The notes beneath the pieces are model-generated. The model was not told the DNA's origin and did no database searches. It saw only the letters and a list, made by a program, of their open reading frames with translations. Position numbers and translations under genes: made by a program. Below, in pieces: positions 44,064 through 53,181 of a stretch of 64,000 nt of DNA. This DNA comes from Caldinitratiruptor microaerophilus (GTDB lineage Bacteria; Bacillota; Sulfobacillia; Symbiobacteriales; ZC4RG38), in NCBI RefSeq assembly GCF_025999835.1, contig NZ_AP025628.1:930001-994000 (forward strand), in the 5' to 3' direction. Every line of letters begins with the position of its first letter. Within the stretch, counting starts at the first letter, position 1.

Positions 44064-44594
44064 TCATCGCTGCACCTGCCGCACCCACGCCGTGAGGGAC
44101 TGCACCGTGGCCGCGCCCAGCAGGGACTCGGTGATACCCCTCGCGGCGGCGATGTGGCCCGCCGTGGTCTCGATCAAGCCCCCGAGCCGCTCAAGCAGGC
44201 CGCGCACCGACGGGTCCCGGGGCGCGGCCGCCGTCATCCGGCCCCAGGCCTCCGCGGCACGGGCCTGGTGGCGCGCCGCCGCCTCCTGGCAGGCCACGAC
44301 GAGGGCCAGGAAGCCCGGGTGCCACTCCCCGGCGAGTAGCCGGCGCAGCGAACCGACGGCGGTGACGAGGTGGTAGCTCACCTCGTAGTTTTCCCGATGA
44401 AGGGTCCGAAACCCCGGCAGCACGCGCACGGACGGGATGAAGTGGCCCAGCGAGGCGTCGGCGCACTGCAGTTCGAGGCTGTGGCGGGCGGCCATCAGGC
44501 GCTCCAGGACCCGCCCCAGGTACGGCGCCGCGTAGGCCGGGGCGACCGGCAGTGCGGGTGCCGGCGCCGCGGCCGGGGGAGCCAGGAGGAACAA
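44064..44594 (-). CDS. hypothetical helical protein
   Basis: A 176-residue protein from TTG 44594, behind GGGGAGG. The N-terminal 22 residues are Ala/Pro-rich and hydrophobic. The rest is predicted helical, with repeated arginine-alanine helices (LGRVLERLMAARHSLELQ, YHLVTAVGSLRRLLAGEWHPG and ACQEAAARHQARAAEAW). I do not recognise a family. It is divergent from the ClC channel gene, sharing its promoter region. Confidence 0.55.
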   Translation of the reverse strand: MFLLAPPAAAPAPALPVAPAYAAPYLGRVLERLMAARHSLELQCADASLGHFIPSVRVLPGFRTLHRENYEVSYHLVTAVGSLRRLLAGEWHPGFLALVVACQEAAARHQARAAEAWGRMTAAAPRDPSVRGLLERLGGLIETTAGHIAAARGITESLLGAATVQSLTAWVRQVQR

Positions 44595-44689
44595 GTCGCT
44601 CGCCTCCCCGATCGTCGCTTCGGTTCTCCGCGGATCGCGGATTTCGTCCTCAGCTTATGTGGTGCAGCGGGCCGGCGGGCCTGCCCCTG

Positions 44690-44698
44690 TGCTATAGT
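44690..44698 (+). promoter_or_regulatory. extended -10 promoter of the ClC gene
   Basis: TG at 44690-44691, one base, then TATAGT at 44693-44698. The -35 region is not consensus, as is usual for extended -10 promoters. Confidence 0.45.
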
Positions 44699-44775
44699 GG
44701 AACCAGGACCCGCCCAGGCCACGCCCGGCGGGTTCGTAACGAGGAGGCAGCGACTCCGAGGAGGCGTCGGCCCCG

Positions 44776-46605
44776 TTGGATCCCAACACCGCCTGGCAAC
44801 GAGAGGCCCCGGCCGCCCCGGCCGGGGCGGTGGAGCGCGTCCCCCGGGGGGCCGCCACCCCCGGGGCTCTGGCGCGCACGTATCACGGCTCCGTCCGAGT
44901 GGTTCACTGGACCGACCTGGCGCTCGCGCTGCTGGTGGCCGGCACGGGGGTGCTGGCCGCCGCGCTGACCCAGGCGTTCGACGAGGCGATCCAGTGGCTC
45001 TACCGGTTTGACTTCGGGACGCTCCCGGCCTTCCTGTCCGCCCGGGGGTGGCCGGGGTGGCTGCCCTACGTGGGCGTGCCGGCCCTGATGGGCGTCGTGG
45101 TCGCTGCGCTCAAGGCGCTGGTTCCGGCGGAGAACAAGGGCCACGCGATCCCGGAGGTCATCGTCGCCCTGCTGCGCCGGGAGGGGCGGATCCCGCTGCG
45201 GTCCACGGTGCTGAAGACCCTTGCTGCCGTGGTGACCCTGGGGTCGGGCGGCTCGCTGGGACGGGAGGGGCCGGTCGTGCTCCTGGGGGGCGGCGCCGGG
45301 TCGGCGGTCGGGCAGGCGCTGCGGCTCCCCGGCGAGTGGGTGAAGGTGCTGGTGGCCGCCGGGGCCGGCGCGGCCATCGCCACGGCGTTCCACGCCCCGA
45401 TCACCGGCGCGTTCTTCGCCCTGGAGATCATCCTCACCCAGTTCACCGCCCGGGCCTTCGCACTCGTGGCGCTCGCCTCGGTCACGGCCGGGGCGGTGGC
45501 CCGCTTCATCATGGCGGCGCCGCCCTTCCCGATCCCGGCGTACCGGCTCCACAGCGCGGGCGAGGTGGTGGCGTACGTGGGGCTGGGCCTGCTGGTCGCC
45601 CCGCTCGCCCTCCTCTACATCCGGGCGCTCCACGGGGCGGAGGAACGGGTGGCCCGGGTGCGGCGCGTGCCGGCGTGGGCCAAGGCGGCGCTGGGCGGGG
45701 TGCTCTTCGGCCTGATCGGCCTCGCCGTGCCCGGCACCCTGGGGCCCGGGTACGAGGTCATCGTCGCCGCGCTCGCCGGCGGCCTGCCCCTGGCCACCCT
45801 CCTGGTCCTGCTGGCGGGCAAGCTCGCCACCTGTTCGATCACCCTCGGGTCGGGGTGGAGCGGGGGCGTGTTCGCCCCCGCGATGTACCTGGGCGCCATG
45901 GCCGGAGGCGCTTACGGCACGGTGCTGGGGATGCTGCTGCCCGGCCGCGTGGGTCCTCCCGGCGCGTACGCGGTGGTGGGGATGGCGGCGATGATCGCCG
46001 GCGCCACCCAGGCGCCGCTCACCGGCATGACCCTGATCCTCGAGGTGACCCGGGACTACCAGATCGCCCTGCCGGCGATGCTCGCCTGCGGCATCGCCAG
46101 CGTGTTCAGTCACCGGCTGACGCCGTACTCGATCGACACCCTGCACCTGCCCGAGAAGGGCGTGGTCCTGCCCTGGCAGGTGCAGGACCTCCGCGGCATC
46201 CCCGTCCGCGAGGCGATGGTCACCCCGGTCCACACCGTCCGGGATGATCAGGTCCTGGGCGACGTGATCCAGCTCATGCAGCGGTACCACCACGACGGCT
46301 ACCCGGTGCTCGACCGGCAGGGCCGGCTGGTCGGGATCATCACGCTGGGCGATATCCGCGACGTGCCGCTCGAAGGCCGCCTCCGCGTCCCCGTGGGGCA
46401 GGTCATGCACCGCGACCTCGAGGTGGTCACGCCCGACCAGTCCCTGGCCGACGCCGCCCTCGCCCTGGCGCGGCGGGGCGTCGGGCGTCTGCCCGTCGTC
46501 GACCCCGACGACCCCCGGCGGCTGCTCGGGATCATCACGCGCAGCGACATCCTCCGGGCGTACCAGGGGCGGATCGGGCAGGGCGGCGGCCTCTTCGGCG
46601 TGTAG
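44776..46605 (+). CDS. ClC-type chloride channel/transporter with CBS pair
   Basis: A 609-residue membrane protein. The ClC domain (residues about 45-440) carries GSGGSLGREGPVV with the gating glutamate, AIATAFHAPITGAFFALE, and GSGWSGGVFAPAMYLGA. A C-terminal CBS pair (about 465-600) reads VREAMVTPVHTVRDDQ and VGQVMHRDLEVVTPDQ; CBS pairs bind adenine nucleotides. The gating Glu allows a proton/chloride antiporter role. TTG 44776 follows GAGGAGGC. It is adjacent to an MscS-type channel, suggesting an ion or osmotic theme with the upstream c-di-AMP operon. Confidence 0.92.
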   Translation: MDPNTAWQREAPAAPAGAVERVPRGAATPGALARTYHGSVRVVHWTDLALALLVAGTGVLAAALTQAFDEAIQWLYRFDFGTLPAFLSARGWPGWLPYVGVPALMGVVVAALKALVPAENKGHAIPEVIVALLRREGRIPLRSTVLKTLAAVVTLGSGGSLGREGPVVLLGGGAGSAVGQALRLPGEWVKVLVAAGAGAAIATAFHAPITGAFFALEIILTQFTARAFALVALASVTAGAVARFIMAAPPFPIPAYRLHSAGEVVAYVGLGLLVAPLALLYIRALHGAEERVARVRRVPAWAKAALGGVLFGLIGLAVPGTLGPGYEVIVAALAGGLPLATLLVLLAGKLATCSITLGSGWSGGVFAPAMYLGAMAGGAYGTVLGMLLPGRVGPPGAYAVVGMAAMIAGATQAPLTGMTLILEVTRDYQIALPAMLACGIASVFSHRLTPYSIDTLHLPEKGVVLPWQVQDLRGIPVREAMVTPVHTVRDDQVLGDVIQLMQRYHHDGYPVLDRQGRLVGIITLGDIRDVPLEGRLRVPVGQVMHRDLEVVTPDQSLADAALALARRGVGRLPVVDPDDPRRLLGIITRSDILRAYQGRIGQGGGLFGV

Positions 46606-46621
46606 GCGGACGTGTGAGGAC

Positions 46622-47728
46622 GTGCGACAAGGAATCCGGCGCAGGGGGGATGGCAGACTGACGAGCCTGCTGTACGCCTCGGTCTACGGAAACCCGGTGT
46701 GGCGGTGGCTGGTGGCCGCCGGGACGGCGGTGGCGGCGTACGTCGCCCTTCGCGTCCTCCAGCGGCTGGTCGCGGGCCAGCTCGGCCGCCTGGCAGCGCA
46801 GACGGCCAACGAGGTCGACGACTTCCTCGCCGACCTGATCCGGCGCCGCACGAAGGCACCCTTCCTCTTCATCGCGGCTCTCTTTGCCGGCACCCTGGTG
46901 GTGTCCCTCCCCGACCGCGCCCAGCAGGTGGTGCGGGGCGCCTTCCTGACCGCCCTCTGGCTGCAGGTGGCGGTCTGGGGCAACGCCGCCATCGCCTGGT
47001 GGCTGCCGCGGCTTTACCGCCGGCAGGGGGAGCTGGACGCCGAGACGGCCTCGGTCTACAGCGCCCTGTCGCTCATCTCGCGGGTCGGGCTCTGGGTGCT
47101 GGTGCTGCTCCTCGTCCTGGAGGGCGTGGGGGTCAAGGTGACCGCCCTGGTCGCCGGCCTGGGGCTCGCCGGGGTGGCCGTGGCGCTGGCCGTCCAGAAC
47201 GTCCTCGGGGACCTGTTCGCGTCGCTCTCGATCGTGCTGGACAAGCCCTTCGTCGTCGGCGACTTCATCGTCGTGGGGGACTTCCTGGGCACCGTCGAGC
47301 ACGTGGGGATCAAGACGACCCGGGTCCGCAGCCTTTCCGGCGAGCAGATCGTGTTCTCCAACGCCGACCTGCTCCAGAGCCGGATCCGGAACTACAAGCG
47401 GATGCAGGAGCGCCGGGTGGTCTTCGAGCTCGGCGTGACCTACGAAACCCCTTACGAGAAGCTCGCCGCCATCCCGGACATGGTCCGGGCGATCATCTCG
47501 GAGCAGCCCCACGCCCGCTTCGACCGGGCGCACTTCGCCCGCTACGGCGACTTCTCCCTGGTGTTCGAGGTCGTGTACTACGTCACCAGCCCGGATTACA
47601 ACCTCTACATGGACACGCAGCAGGCCATTAACCTGGCGATCTTCCGCCGGTTCCAGGAGGAGGGCATCGAGTTCGCCTACCCGACGCAGAAGCTCTACTT
47701 GAGCCCGGCCCACACGGCCAGGGCGTAG
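46622..47728 (+). CDS. MscS-family mechanosensitive ion channel
   Basis: A 368-residue MscS-type channel. Four or five hydrophobic helices fill residues 25-190, the pore helix being VTALVAGLGLAGVAVALAVQ. The beta domain begins GDLFASLSIVLDKPFVVGDFI in parts and has TTRVRSLSGEQIVFSNADLL, given as TTRVRSLSGEQI and VFSNADLL. It opens under membrane tension to release solutes on osmotic downshift. The start may be GTG 46622 or an in-frame CTG at 46658 that follows GGGGGGATGG. Confidence 0.9.
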   Translation: MRQGIRRRGDGRLTSLLYASVYGNPVWRWLVAAGTAVAAYVALRVLQRLVAGQLGRLAAQTANEVDDFLADLIRRRTKAPFLFIAALFAGTLVVSLPDRAQQVVRGAFLTALWLQVAVWGNAAIAWWLPRLYRRQGELDAETASVYSALSLISRVGLWVLVLLLVLEGVGVKVTALVAGLGLAGVAVALAVQNVLGDLFASLSIVLDKPFVVGDFIVVGDFLGTVEHVGIKTTRVRSLSGEQIVFSNADLLQSRIRNYKRMQERRVVFELGVTYETPYEKLAAIPDMVRAIISEQPHARFDRAHFARYGDFSLVFEVVYYVTSPDYNLYMDTQQAINLAIFRRFQEEGIEFAYPTQKLYLSPAHTARA

Positions 47729-47750
47729 CCGGCGAGCCCGCCGTCCTCAA

Positions 47751-47757
47751 GCCCCCT
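47751..47757. repeat. target-site duplication, left copy
   Basis: GCCCCCT immediately outside the left end of the insertion sequence; identical to GCCCCCT at 49365-49371 outside the right end. Confidence 0.8.
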
Positions 47758-47776
47758 GCAGGATCTACGCAACTCC
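47758..47776. repeat. left terminal inverted repeat of the insertion sequence
   Basis: GCAGGATCTACGCAACTCC, paired with the right end at 49346-49364 with three mismatches. Confidence 0.8.
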
Positions 47777-47935
47777 GGTTTGTGAGAGGCCGAAAAGGTC
47801 GGTTGGAGTAGGTCTCAGTGGGGACCGGGAAAGAGAGAGAGAAGGAGAACATACAGAGCAAGGGCTCTGTGTCTGCCAGTAGATGGATTTTGCGCTTCGT
47901 TCCTGCGTCTCCCGCCCGCCCGTGCCCGGGAGCGG

Positions 47936-49195
47936 TTAGCCGGCGGCCAGGTAAGGGAGTAGCTCAGCAGGGGCGACCCGGAGGGCGGCGTACAGTTCGC
48001 CAGCGAACCACCGGGCCGGCTTCTCACCCTGCCTGGCCATGCGGAGGCGGCGGTAGACGAAAGTGAGGAAGAGGTTGAAGGCCACCGCCAGGAGCAGCCA
48101 GGTGCTGAGCAGTGCCTCCGGGCTTTGGTGGGCGAACGGGTGGTTCCAGTGGAACTCGTGCTTGAGCTGGTGAAAGCCGGTGTTCTCGAGGTTCCAGCGG
48201 TGATGAGCCGCCTCCCACAGAGCCCGGGTGGGAAGCTGTCCCGGGGACAGGTTGGTGGCGTAGAAGGCCCTGGGGCGGAGCCTGCCGGGGAAGGGGGTCT
48301 GGCGGCGGCGGGTGGCGGGTTCGGGGAGTTCCTCCTCGTCCACGATCAGAACCCGCAGGGCGCCGGGGTACGAGTCCCACGAGGTGAAGTGGTCCTCGTC
48401 CCATGCCTGGACCCGGAGGCGGCGGTGGCCCCACGAAGTGACCCAACGGGCGGGTTGGGAGCGGGCGGCCAGGGCCTGAGCGTCGCGGAGCAGCAGGCGG
48501 CGCTCCTGGTCTTTGACCCGGACGATGAACCCGCGGCCAAGCCGGTCGATCTGGGCGAGGAAGGGTCCCTGGGCGAAGCCGGCGTCGAGGAGGAAGACGT
48601 GGACCCAGGGAAAGGCGTTGGCGAGCCGGTCGACGAGGCGGCCAGCCGCGGCCACTTCGGACTCGCCCCGCTGGACGGGTTCGAGGTCGAGGAGGATGCG
48701 GGGGTGGGTGCCGACGATGGAGGCGACGACAACCCGGTGGTAGTATTCGGTCTGACCGTCGGCCCGGGTACGGGAGAGGCAAGCGGCGCAGTGGCGGTGG
48801 GGGGTGTGGAAGGGCTCGCTGCCGTCGATGGCGACCATGACGAAGGGGCCGACGGAGCCGGGGGACCAGAGCTTGTTGCGGCGCATGCGGCGGATGAGGG
48901 GGACGAGGAGCTGGGTGCGGAGGGAGTCGTGGTCGAGCTGAGCGGCGATGCGGGCGAGGGAGTCGGCGCTGATGTGGCGACCGGTGAGACGGTGCAGGGC
49001 GGGACGGTCGAGAAGGCGGCCGAGTTCCTCGCGGCTGTGGACGCGGGCGACGAAACCGAGGATCCAGGCAAGCAGGGCGGAATGGGTAGGGATCTGGGCA
49101 CGGGCGGGATGGCGGTGGGCACGGACAGGGGCGAGGAGCTGGGGGAGCAGAAACGTGCTGGAGGCATAGCGAAGGAACTGGCTGAGGAGTTTCAT
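47936..49195 (-). CDS. DDE transposase of the insertion sequence
   Basis: A 419-residue IS4-like DDE transposase. Catalytic-region marks are VAIDGSEPFH (first Asp), FLLDAGFAQGP (second Asp) and HHRWNLENTGFHQLKHEF (Tyr/Arg/Glu-type C1 signature, with the catalytic Glu). The C-terminal LLAVAFNLFLTFVYRRL helix is common in such enzymes. ATG 49195 follows GGGGAGGT; an in-frame extension upstream lacks a ribosome site. The frame is intact, so the element may be active. Confidence 0.88.
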   Translation of the reverse strand: MKLLSQFLRYASSTFLLPQLLAPVRAHRHPARAQIPTHSALLAWILGFVARVHSREELGRLLDRPALHRLTGRHISADSLARIAAQLDHDSLRTQLLVPLIRRMRRNKLWSPGSVGPFVMVAIDGSEPFHTPHRHCAACLSRTRADGQTEYYHRVVVASIVGTHPRILLDLEPVQRGESEVAAAGRLVDRLANAFPWVHVFLLDAGFAQGPFLAQIDRLGRGFIVRVKDQERRLLLRDAQALAARSQPARWVTSWGHRRLRVQAWDEDHFTSWDSYPGALRVLIVDEEELPEPATRRRQTPFPGRLRPRAFYATNLSPGQLPTRALWEAAHHRWNLENTGFHQLKHEFHWNHPFAHQSPEALLSTWLLLAVAFNLFLTFVYRRLRMARQGEKPARWFAGELYAALRVAPAELLPYLAAG

Positions 49196-49345
49196 TCTCG
49201 ACCTCCCCGGCCACCCATTTGGGAGAGGATGGGTGGTCCGGGATTCTTCTTCGCGCCTTACCAACAAATTCCTCCTAGGCAGGCCGCGAATTTTGCGGGT
49301 CACACCAACGGCCGCGAATTGTCACTGCGATCCGGGGTAGCGCGG

Positions 49346-49364
49346 GGAGCTGCGTAACTCCTGC
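49346..49364. repeat. right terminal inverted repeat of the insertion sequence
   Basis: GGAGCTGCGTAACTCCTGC, reverse partner of the left end; followed directly by the right GCCCCCT duplication (49365-49371). Confidence 0.8.
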
Positions 49365-49380
49365 GCCCCCTGTGGCCGAC

Positions 49381-49410
49381 TTGCGGGGCCGGCGGCCCGG
49401 ATGCTACACT
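49381..49410 (+). promoter_or_regulatory. promoter of aroQ
   Basis: TTGCGG at 49381-49386, 18 bases, TACACT at 49405-49410, with TG one base upstream of the -10. It lies 10 bases outside the insertion sequence's right duplication, so the promoter was spared by the insertion. Confidence 0.5.
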
Positions 49411-49445
49411 AGCGCGGGCGACTTGCCGGAAGGGGGGCGCACGGC

Positions 49446-49892
49446 GTGGCGCGGGTGCTGGTCCTGCACGGCCCGAACCTGAACCTCCTGGGGGTGCGGG
49501 AGCCGGGGATCTACGGCACCACCACGCTGGCGGAGATCGACCGGCAGCTCGCGGAGCGGGGACGGGAGCTGGGCCTGGAGGTCGTGACCTTCCAGTCCAA
49601 CCACGAGGGCGCGCTGATCGACCGCATCCACGCCGCCCGCACCGAGGTCGACGCGATCATCCTGAACCCCGGGGCGCTGACGCACTACAGCTACGCGCTG
49701 CGGGACGCGCTGGCCGCGGTGGGCCTGCCCGCAGTCGAGGTGCACCTCTCGAACATCCACGCCCGGGAGCCCTTCCGTCAGCACTCGGTGACCGCCCCGG
49801 CCTGCCGGGGCGTCATCGCGGGATTCGGCGCCCGGAGCTACCTCCTCGCGCTGGAGGCCGTGAGGGCGATCTTGCAGGAAGGAAAGGACTGA
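49446..49892 (+). CDS. aroQ: type II 3-dehydroquinate dehydratase
   Basis: A 148-residue flavodoxin-like dehydratase of the shikimate pathway, converting 3-dehydroquinate to 3-dehydroshikimate as a dodecamer. Active-site segments are intact: [16 protein letters not shown] (with the catalytic Arg and Tyr), [27 protein letters not shown] and [14 protein letters not shown]. Length is typical. GTG 49446 follows GGAAGGGGGG. It heads a core run aroQ-pepP-efp typical of Firmicutes. Confidence 0.95.
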   Translation: MARVLVLHGPNLNLLGVREPGIYGTTTLAEIDRQLAERGRELGLEVVTFQSNHEGALIDRIHAARTEVDAIILNPGALTHYSYALRDALAAVGLPAVEVHLSNIHAREPFRQHSVTAPACRGVIAGFGARSYLLALEAVRAILQEGKD

Positions 49893-49902
49893 CCGGACCC
49901 GA

Positions 49903-50976
49903 ATGTCGCGGGTAGAGAAAGTCCGCGCGGAGATGCAGCGGCGCCAGCTCGACGCGTTCATCTCCCTGCGGCCGGAGAACCGGTCGTACCTGACGGGCTT
50001 CACGGGAACCGCCGGCATGGCCGTCGTGACCGCGACGGGGGCGTACCTCCTGACGGACTTCCGCTACGTGGAGCAGGCCCAGGCCCAGGCGCCGGGGTTC
50101 GCGGTCCGCCAGGTGGGCAGGAGCAACCGGTACGCCGAGGAGCTCAAGAAAATCCTCCAGGAAGAGGGTATCCGGCGCGTCGGTTTCGAATCGGACTACT
50201 TGACGGTGGATGCCCACAACCGGTATGCGGGCGAGCTCGCGGGGGTCGACCTGGTGCCCGCCGCCGGCCTCGTGGAAGGGATCCGGCGGGTGAAGGAGCC
50301 GGAAGAGATCGAGGCGATCCGGCGCGCCGCCGCGCTGGCGGACGAGGCGTTCGACCACATCCTCCGCTTCCTGCGGGCCGGCGTGACCGAGCGGGAGGTG
50401 GCGCTCGAGCTCGAGTTCTTCATGCGCAGGCGGGGGGCCGGCGCCCTGGCGTTCGACACGATCGTCGCCTCGGGGCCGCGCTCGTCTCTCCCCCACGGGG
50501 TGGCCTCGGACCGGGCGATCGGCCGGGGCGACCTCGTGACCCTGGACTTCGGCTGCGTCGTCGACGGCTACTGCTCGGACATGACCCGCACCGTGGCGGT
50601 GGGCGAGCCGGACGAGAAGCAGCGGGAGATCTACGCCATCGTCCTGGAGGCGCAGGAGCGTGGGCTGGTGGCGGTCCGGGCCGGGGTGGCTGCCAGGGAC
50701 GTGGACGCCGCCTGCCGGGACTTCATCGCCGCCCGGGGCTACGGCGAGAACTTCGGACATTCGACGGGCCACGGCGTCGGCCGGGCCGTGCACGAGGAAC
50801 CCAGGCTGGCGGCGGAGGTCGACGACGTCCTGGTCCCGGGCAACGTCGTGACGGTCGAGCCGGGCATCTACCTCCCCGGGTGGGGCGGGGTGCGCATCGA
50901 GGACCTGGTCCTGGTCACGGAGACCGGGTGCGAGATCCTGAGCCGGTCACCCAAGGCACTCATCGTCCTGGAATGA
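49903..50976 (+). CDS. Xaa-Pro aminopeptidase (M24 family)
   Basis: A 357-residue metallopeptidase removing an N-terminal residue next to proline. It has a creatinase-like N-domain ([14 protein letters not shown]) and a pita-bread C-domain with metal ligands Asp in [18 protein letters not shown] (two), His in [16 protein letters not shown], Glu in [10 protein letters not shown] and Glu in IEDLVLV. ATG 49903 is 10 bases after the aroQ stop. The aroQ-pepP-efp order is widely conserved in Firmicutes. Confidence 0.93.
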   Translation: MSRVEKVRAEMQRRQLDAFISLRPENRSYLTGFTGTAGMAVVTATGAYLLTDFRYVEQAQAQAPGFAVRQVGRSNRYAEELKKILQEEGIRRVGFESDYLTVDAHNRYAGELAGVDLVPAAGLVEGIRRVKEPEEIEAIRRAAALADEAFDHILRFLRAGVTEREVALELEFFMRRRGAGALAFDTIVASGPRSSLPHGVASDRAIGRGDLVTLDFGCVVDGYCSDMTRTVAVGEPDEKQREIYAIVLEAQERGLVAVRAGVAARDVDAACRDFIAARGYGENFGHSTGHGVGRAVHEEPRLAAEVDDVLVPGNVVTVEPGIYLPGWGGVRIEDLVLVTETGCEILSRSPKALIVLE

Positions 50977-51049
50977 AGGCTCCGATACAAGGCCGGCGGG
51001 CGTGTGGCCCTGGTCTGGCGGGGGAATTGCAGGCAGGAGGTTCGCACGC

Positions 51050-51607
51050 GTGATCAACGTGAACGATTTCAGCCGGGGCGTGATCATCGAGTACGAGGGC
51101 TCGGTCTACCAGGTCCTCGAGTTCCTCCACGTGAAGCCCGGCAAGGGGGCGGCGTTCGTCCGTGCCAAGCTGAAGAACCTGCGCACCGGCGCGGTGATCG
51201 AGACCACGTTCCGCGGCGGCGAGCGGGTGCCCCGGGCGCAGGTGGAGCGCGCCGAGTACCAGTACCTGTATGAGAGCGACGGCCTCTACACCTTCATGCA
51301 CTCGGAAACGTACGAACAGGTCACCCTCACCGCCGATCAGGTCGGGGACGCCAAGAACTTCCTCGTCGAGAACATGACCGTGTACCTCGTCAACTGGGCC
51401 GGGCAGATCATCGGCATCGAGCTGCCGAACACGGTGGAGCTCGAGGTGGTGGAGACCGAGCCCGGCGTGCGCGGCGACACCGCCCAGGGCGGCAGCAAGC
51501 CGGCCAGGCTCCAGACGGGGTACGTGGTGCAGGTGCCGCTCTTCGTGAACGTCGGCGACCGGGTGAAGGTCGACACACGAACGGGCGAATACCTGGGCCG
51601 GGCCTGA
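51050..51607 (+). CDS. efp: translation elongation factor P
   Basis: A 185-residue EF-P that rescues ribosomes at polyproline stretches. Three beta-barrel domains are complete. The tip loop reads HVKPGKGAAF with Lys32 as the usual modification site; the PGKG form is that of Bacillus-type EF-P carrying 5-aminopentanol or unmodified Lys. The C-terminal signature is FVNVGDRVKVDTRTGEYLGR. GTG 51050 follows AGGAGG. Confidence 0.96.
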   Translation: MINVNDFSRGVIIEYEGSVYQVLEFLHVKPGKGAAFVRAKLKNLRTGAVIETTFRGGERVPRAQVERAEYQYLYESDGLYTFMHSETYEQVTLTADQVGDAKNFLVENMTVYLVNWAGQIIGIELPNTVELEVVETEPGVRGDTAQGGSKPARLQTGYVVQVPLFVNVGDRVKVDTRTGEYLGRA

Positions 51608-51724
51608 GCTCGGCCCTTCCAGTTTTCCGCTCCCTGCCGGACTACATGGCGCGGGCCGGGCCCGGTCATGCTAAACCTGGTCATCGAAGACACGCATGCG
51701 CGCGATCAGGGGAGGCTCTGGCCC

Positions 51725-52132
51725 ATGGCAGACCTGCGGGCCCGGGTCGCCTACCTGTCCGGCCTGATCGAGGGCCTGGACGTCGAGGCCGGCTCAGCCG
51801 AGGGGCGCGTGCTGGCCGAGATGGTGGGCGTGCTCGGCGAGATGGCGGAGGCCGTCGAGGCGCTGAGCCGGCAGGCCGAGGAACTGGAAGAGTACGTAGA
51901 CGAGGTGAGCGAGGACCTGGACGACCTCGTGAGCGAGATCGCCTTCATCCCCGACGGCCAGGTCCTCAACGAGGAAGGCGACGACGGCGACGCGGACGAA
52001 GAGGCCGCGGGGGCGGACGTCACCGAGATCCGCTGCCCCAACTGCGGGGCGACCGTCGCCGTCACGGCAGGGGAGGGCACGGACGGGGCGGTGTCCGTCA
52101 CCTGCCCGAACTGCGGCGCGCCGGTGAGCTGA
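51725..52132 (+). CDS. CD1247-like zinc-ribbon protein
   Basis: A 135-residue acidic protein. The N-terminal domain (LRARVAYLSGLIEGLD) is the conserved CD1247-type region found in Firmicutes; a coiled acidic middle part (EELEEYVDEVSEDLDDLV) follows. The C-terminus has two CPNCGA pairs forming one zinc ribbon. Function unknown. It regularly sits between efp and the spoIIIA operon in this group. ATG 51725 follows GGGGAGG. Confidence 0.8.
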   Translation: MADLRARVAYLSGLIEGLDVEAGSAEGRVLAEMVGVLGEMAEAVEALSRQAEELEEYVDEVSEDLDDLVSEIAFIPDGQVLNEEGDDGDADEEAAGADVTEIRCPNCGATVAVTAGEGTDGAVSVTCPNCGAPVS

Positions 52133-52150
52133 GGCCGGCGACCCGAGCGC

Positions 52151-52178
52151 GGGGGCCCGTCCGCACGGACGGGCCCCC
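52151..52178 (+). terminator. strong hairpin before spoIIIAA
   Basis: GGGGGCCCGTCCG (52151-52163), CA, CGGACGGGCCCCC (52166-52178), a 13-bp perfect stem flanked by GCGC/GCGC. There is no T tract, but its place between a core operon and a sporulation operon fits a terminator. Confidence 0.6.
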
Positions 52179-52186
52179 GGCGCGCA

Positions 52187-52216
52187 GGCATAACCTGTCC
52201 CGCCCGGGCGTATCCA
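52187..52216 (+). promoter_or_regulatory. possible sigma-E-type promoter of the spoIIIA operon
   Basis: GGCATAAC (52187-52194) and CGTATCCA (52209-52216), 14 bases apart, partly resemble the mother-cell sigma-E pattern (about GKCATATT and CATACAAT). Placement fits the known control of spoIIIA, but the -10 match is weak. Confidence 0.25.
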
Positions 52217-52241
52217 TGCGGCGTGGGAGGTGGCCGGGGCG

Positions 52242-53171
52242 GTGGAAGCGGTCCTCCCGTACCTGGCCCCCTCGCTCCGGGAGCCCGTGGCCGGGGCCGC
52301 CCGCCGCCTGCCCGGGCTGGAGGAGATCCGGCTGCGTGCCGGCCGCCCCGTCGAGCTGGTGGCAGCCGCCGGCAGCGGGTTCGTGACCGAGGACGGCCGG
52401 CTCGCCGCCGAGGCGGAGGCTGGGCGTCCGATCGGGGCCGAGGAGGTCTCCCGCACCTTCCAGCTGGTCTGCCAGGGCTCCGTCTACGCCTGGGAGGAGG
52501 AGCTGCGGGGCGGGTTCGTCACCCTGCCCGGCGGGCACCGGGTCGGCGTGGCCGGGCGGGCCGTCGTGGAGGGGGGCCGGGTGCGGACGATCCGGCCGGT
52601 GGGAGGGCTCAACATCCGGATCGCCCGCCAGGTGCGCGGCGCGGCGCTTTCCCTGCTGCCGCGCCTCCGCCGTGCCGGCGGCCGGCTGGCCTCGACGATC
52701 CTGCTGGCGCCGCCCGGCGGAGGCAAGACGACCCTCCTCCGGGACCTGATCCGGCTGGTCTCGGGCGGGGTGCCGGCCCTGGGGCTCGCGGGGGCGAGGG
52801 TGACGGTGGTGGACGAGCGGTCCGAGATCGCCGGGTGCGTGGCCGGGGTGCCCTCCCTCGACGTCGGGCCCCGGACCGACGTGCTCGACGGCTGCCCCAA
52901 GGCGGAGGGCATGATGCTCGCCATCCGGGCACTCTCGCCCGAGGTCCTCGCGGTGGACGAGATCGGCCGTCCGGAGGACGTGGTCGCGCTGCGGGAAGCC
53001 CTGCGCACCGGGGTCACGGTCCTCGCCACCGCCCACGCGGGGTCGGTGGAGGAGGCGCGGCGCCGCCCGGCCCTGGGCCCGCTTCTGGGCGAGGGGGCGT
53101 TCGAGCGGGCGGTCGTCCTGAGCCGGCGCTCGGGTCCCGGAACGGTGGAGGCCGTCTGGCCGGCGGGGTGA
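52242..53171 (+). CDS. spoIIIAA: stage III sporulation protein AA (ATPase)
   Basis: A 309-residue secretion-type ATPase of the SpoIIIA-SpoIIQ channel linking mother cell and forespore. Walker A is APPGGGKTTLLRDL with Lys162, VVDERSEIAG and the Walker B-like LAVDEIGRPEDV follow, and the TAHAGSVEE switch is present. It faces the mother-cell cytosol. GTG 52242 is chosen because GGGAGGTGG at 52225-52233 is then correctly spaced; GTG 52230 lies inside it. First gene of the complete AA-AH operon. Confidence 0.95.
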   Translation: MEAVLPYLAPSLREPVAGAARRLPGLEEIRLRAGRPVELVAAAGSGFVTEDGRLAAEAEAGRPIGAEEVSRTFQLVCQGSVYAWEEELRGGFVTLPGGHRVGVAGRAVVEGGRVRTIRPVGGLNIRIARQVRGAALSLLPRLRRAGGRLASTILLAPPGGGKTTLLRDLIRLVSGGVPALGLAGARVTVVDERSEIAGCVAGVPSLDVGPRTDVLDGCPKAEGMMLAIRALSPEVLAVDEIGRPEDVVALREALRTGVTVLATAHAGSVEEARRRPALGPLLGEGAFERAVVLSRRSGPGTVEAVWPAG

Positions 53172-53181
53172 GGTGGTGCGG

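Larger units (their letters stand above)
47758..49364 (-). mobile_element. complete insertion sequence, 1607 bp
   Basis: Bounded by 19-bp terminal inverted repeats: GCAGGATCTACGCAACTCC at 47758-47776 and GGAGCTGCGTAACTCCTGC at 49346-49364, matching at 16 of 19 positions. Perfect 7-bp duplications GCCCCCT lie on both sides. One transposase gene occupies the element in the minus direction. Intact ends, intact gene and matching duplications indicate recent transposition into the mscS-aroQ intergenic space. IS family not assigned. Confidence 0.88.

Noticed and set aside
48125-49357. 410-residue plus-strand open frame inside the insertion sequence
   Set aside because: Gly/Glu/Val-rich shadow of the transposase gene.
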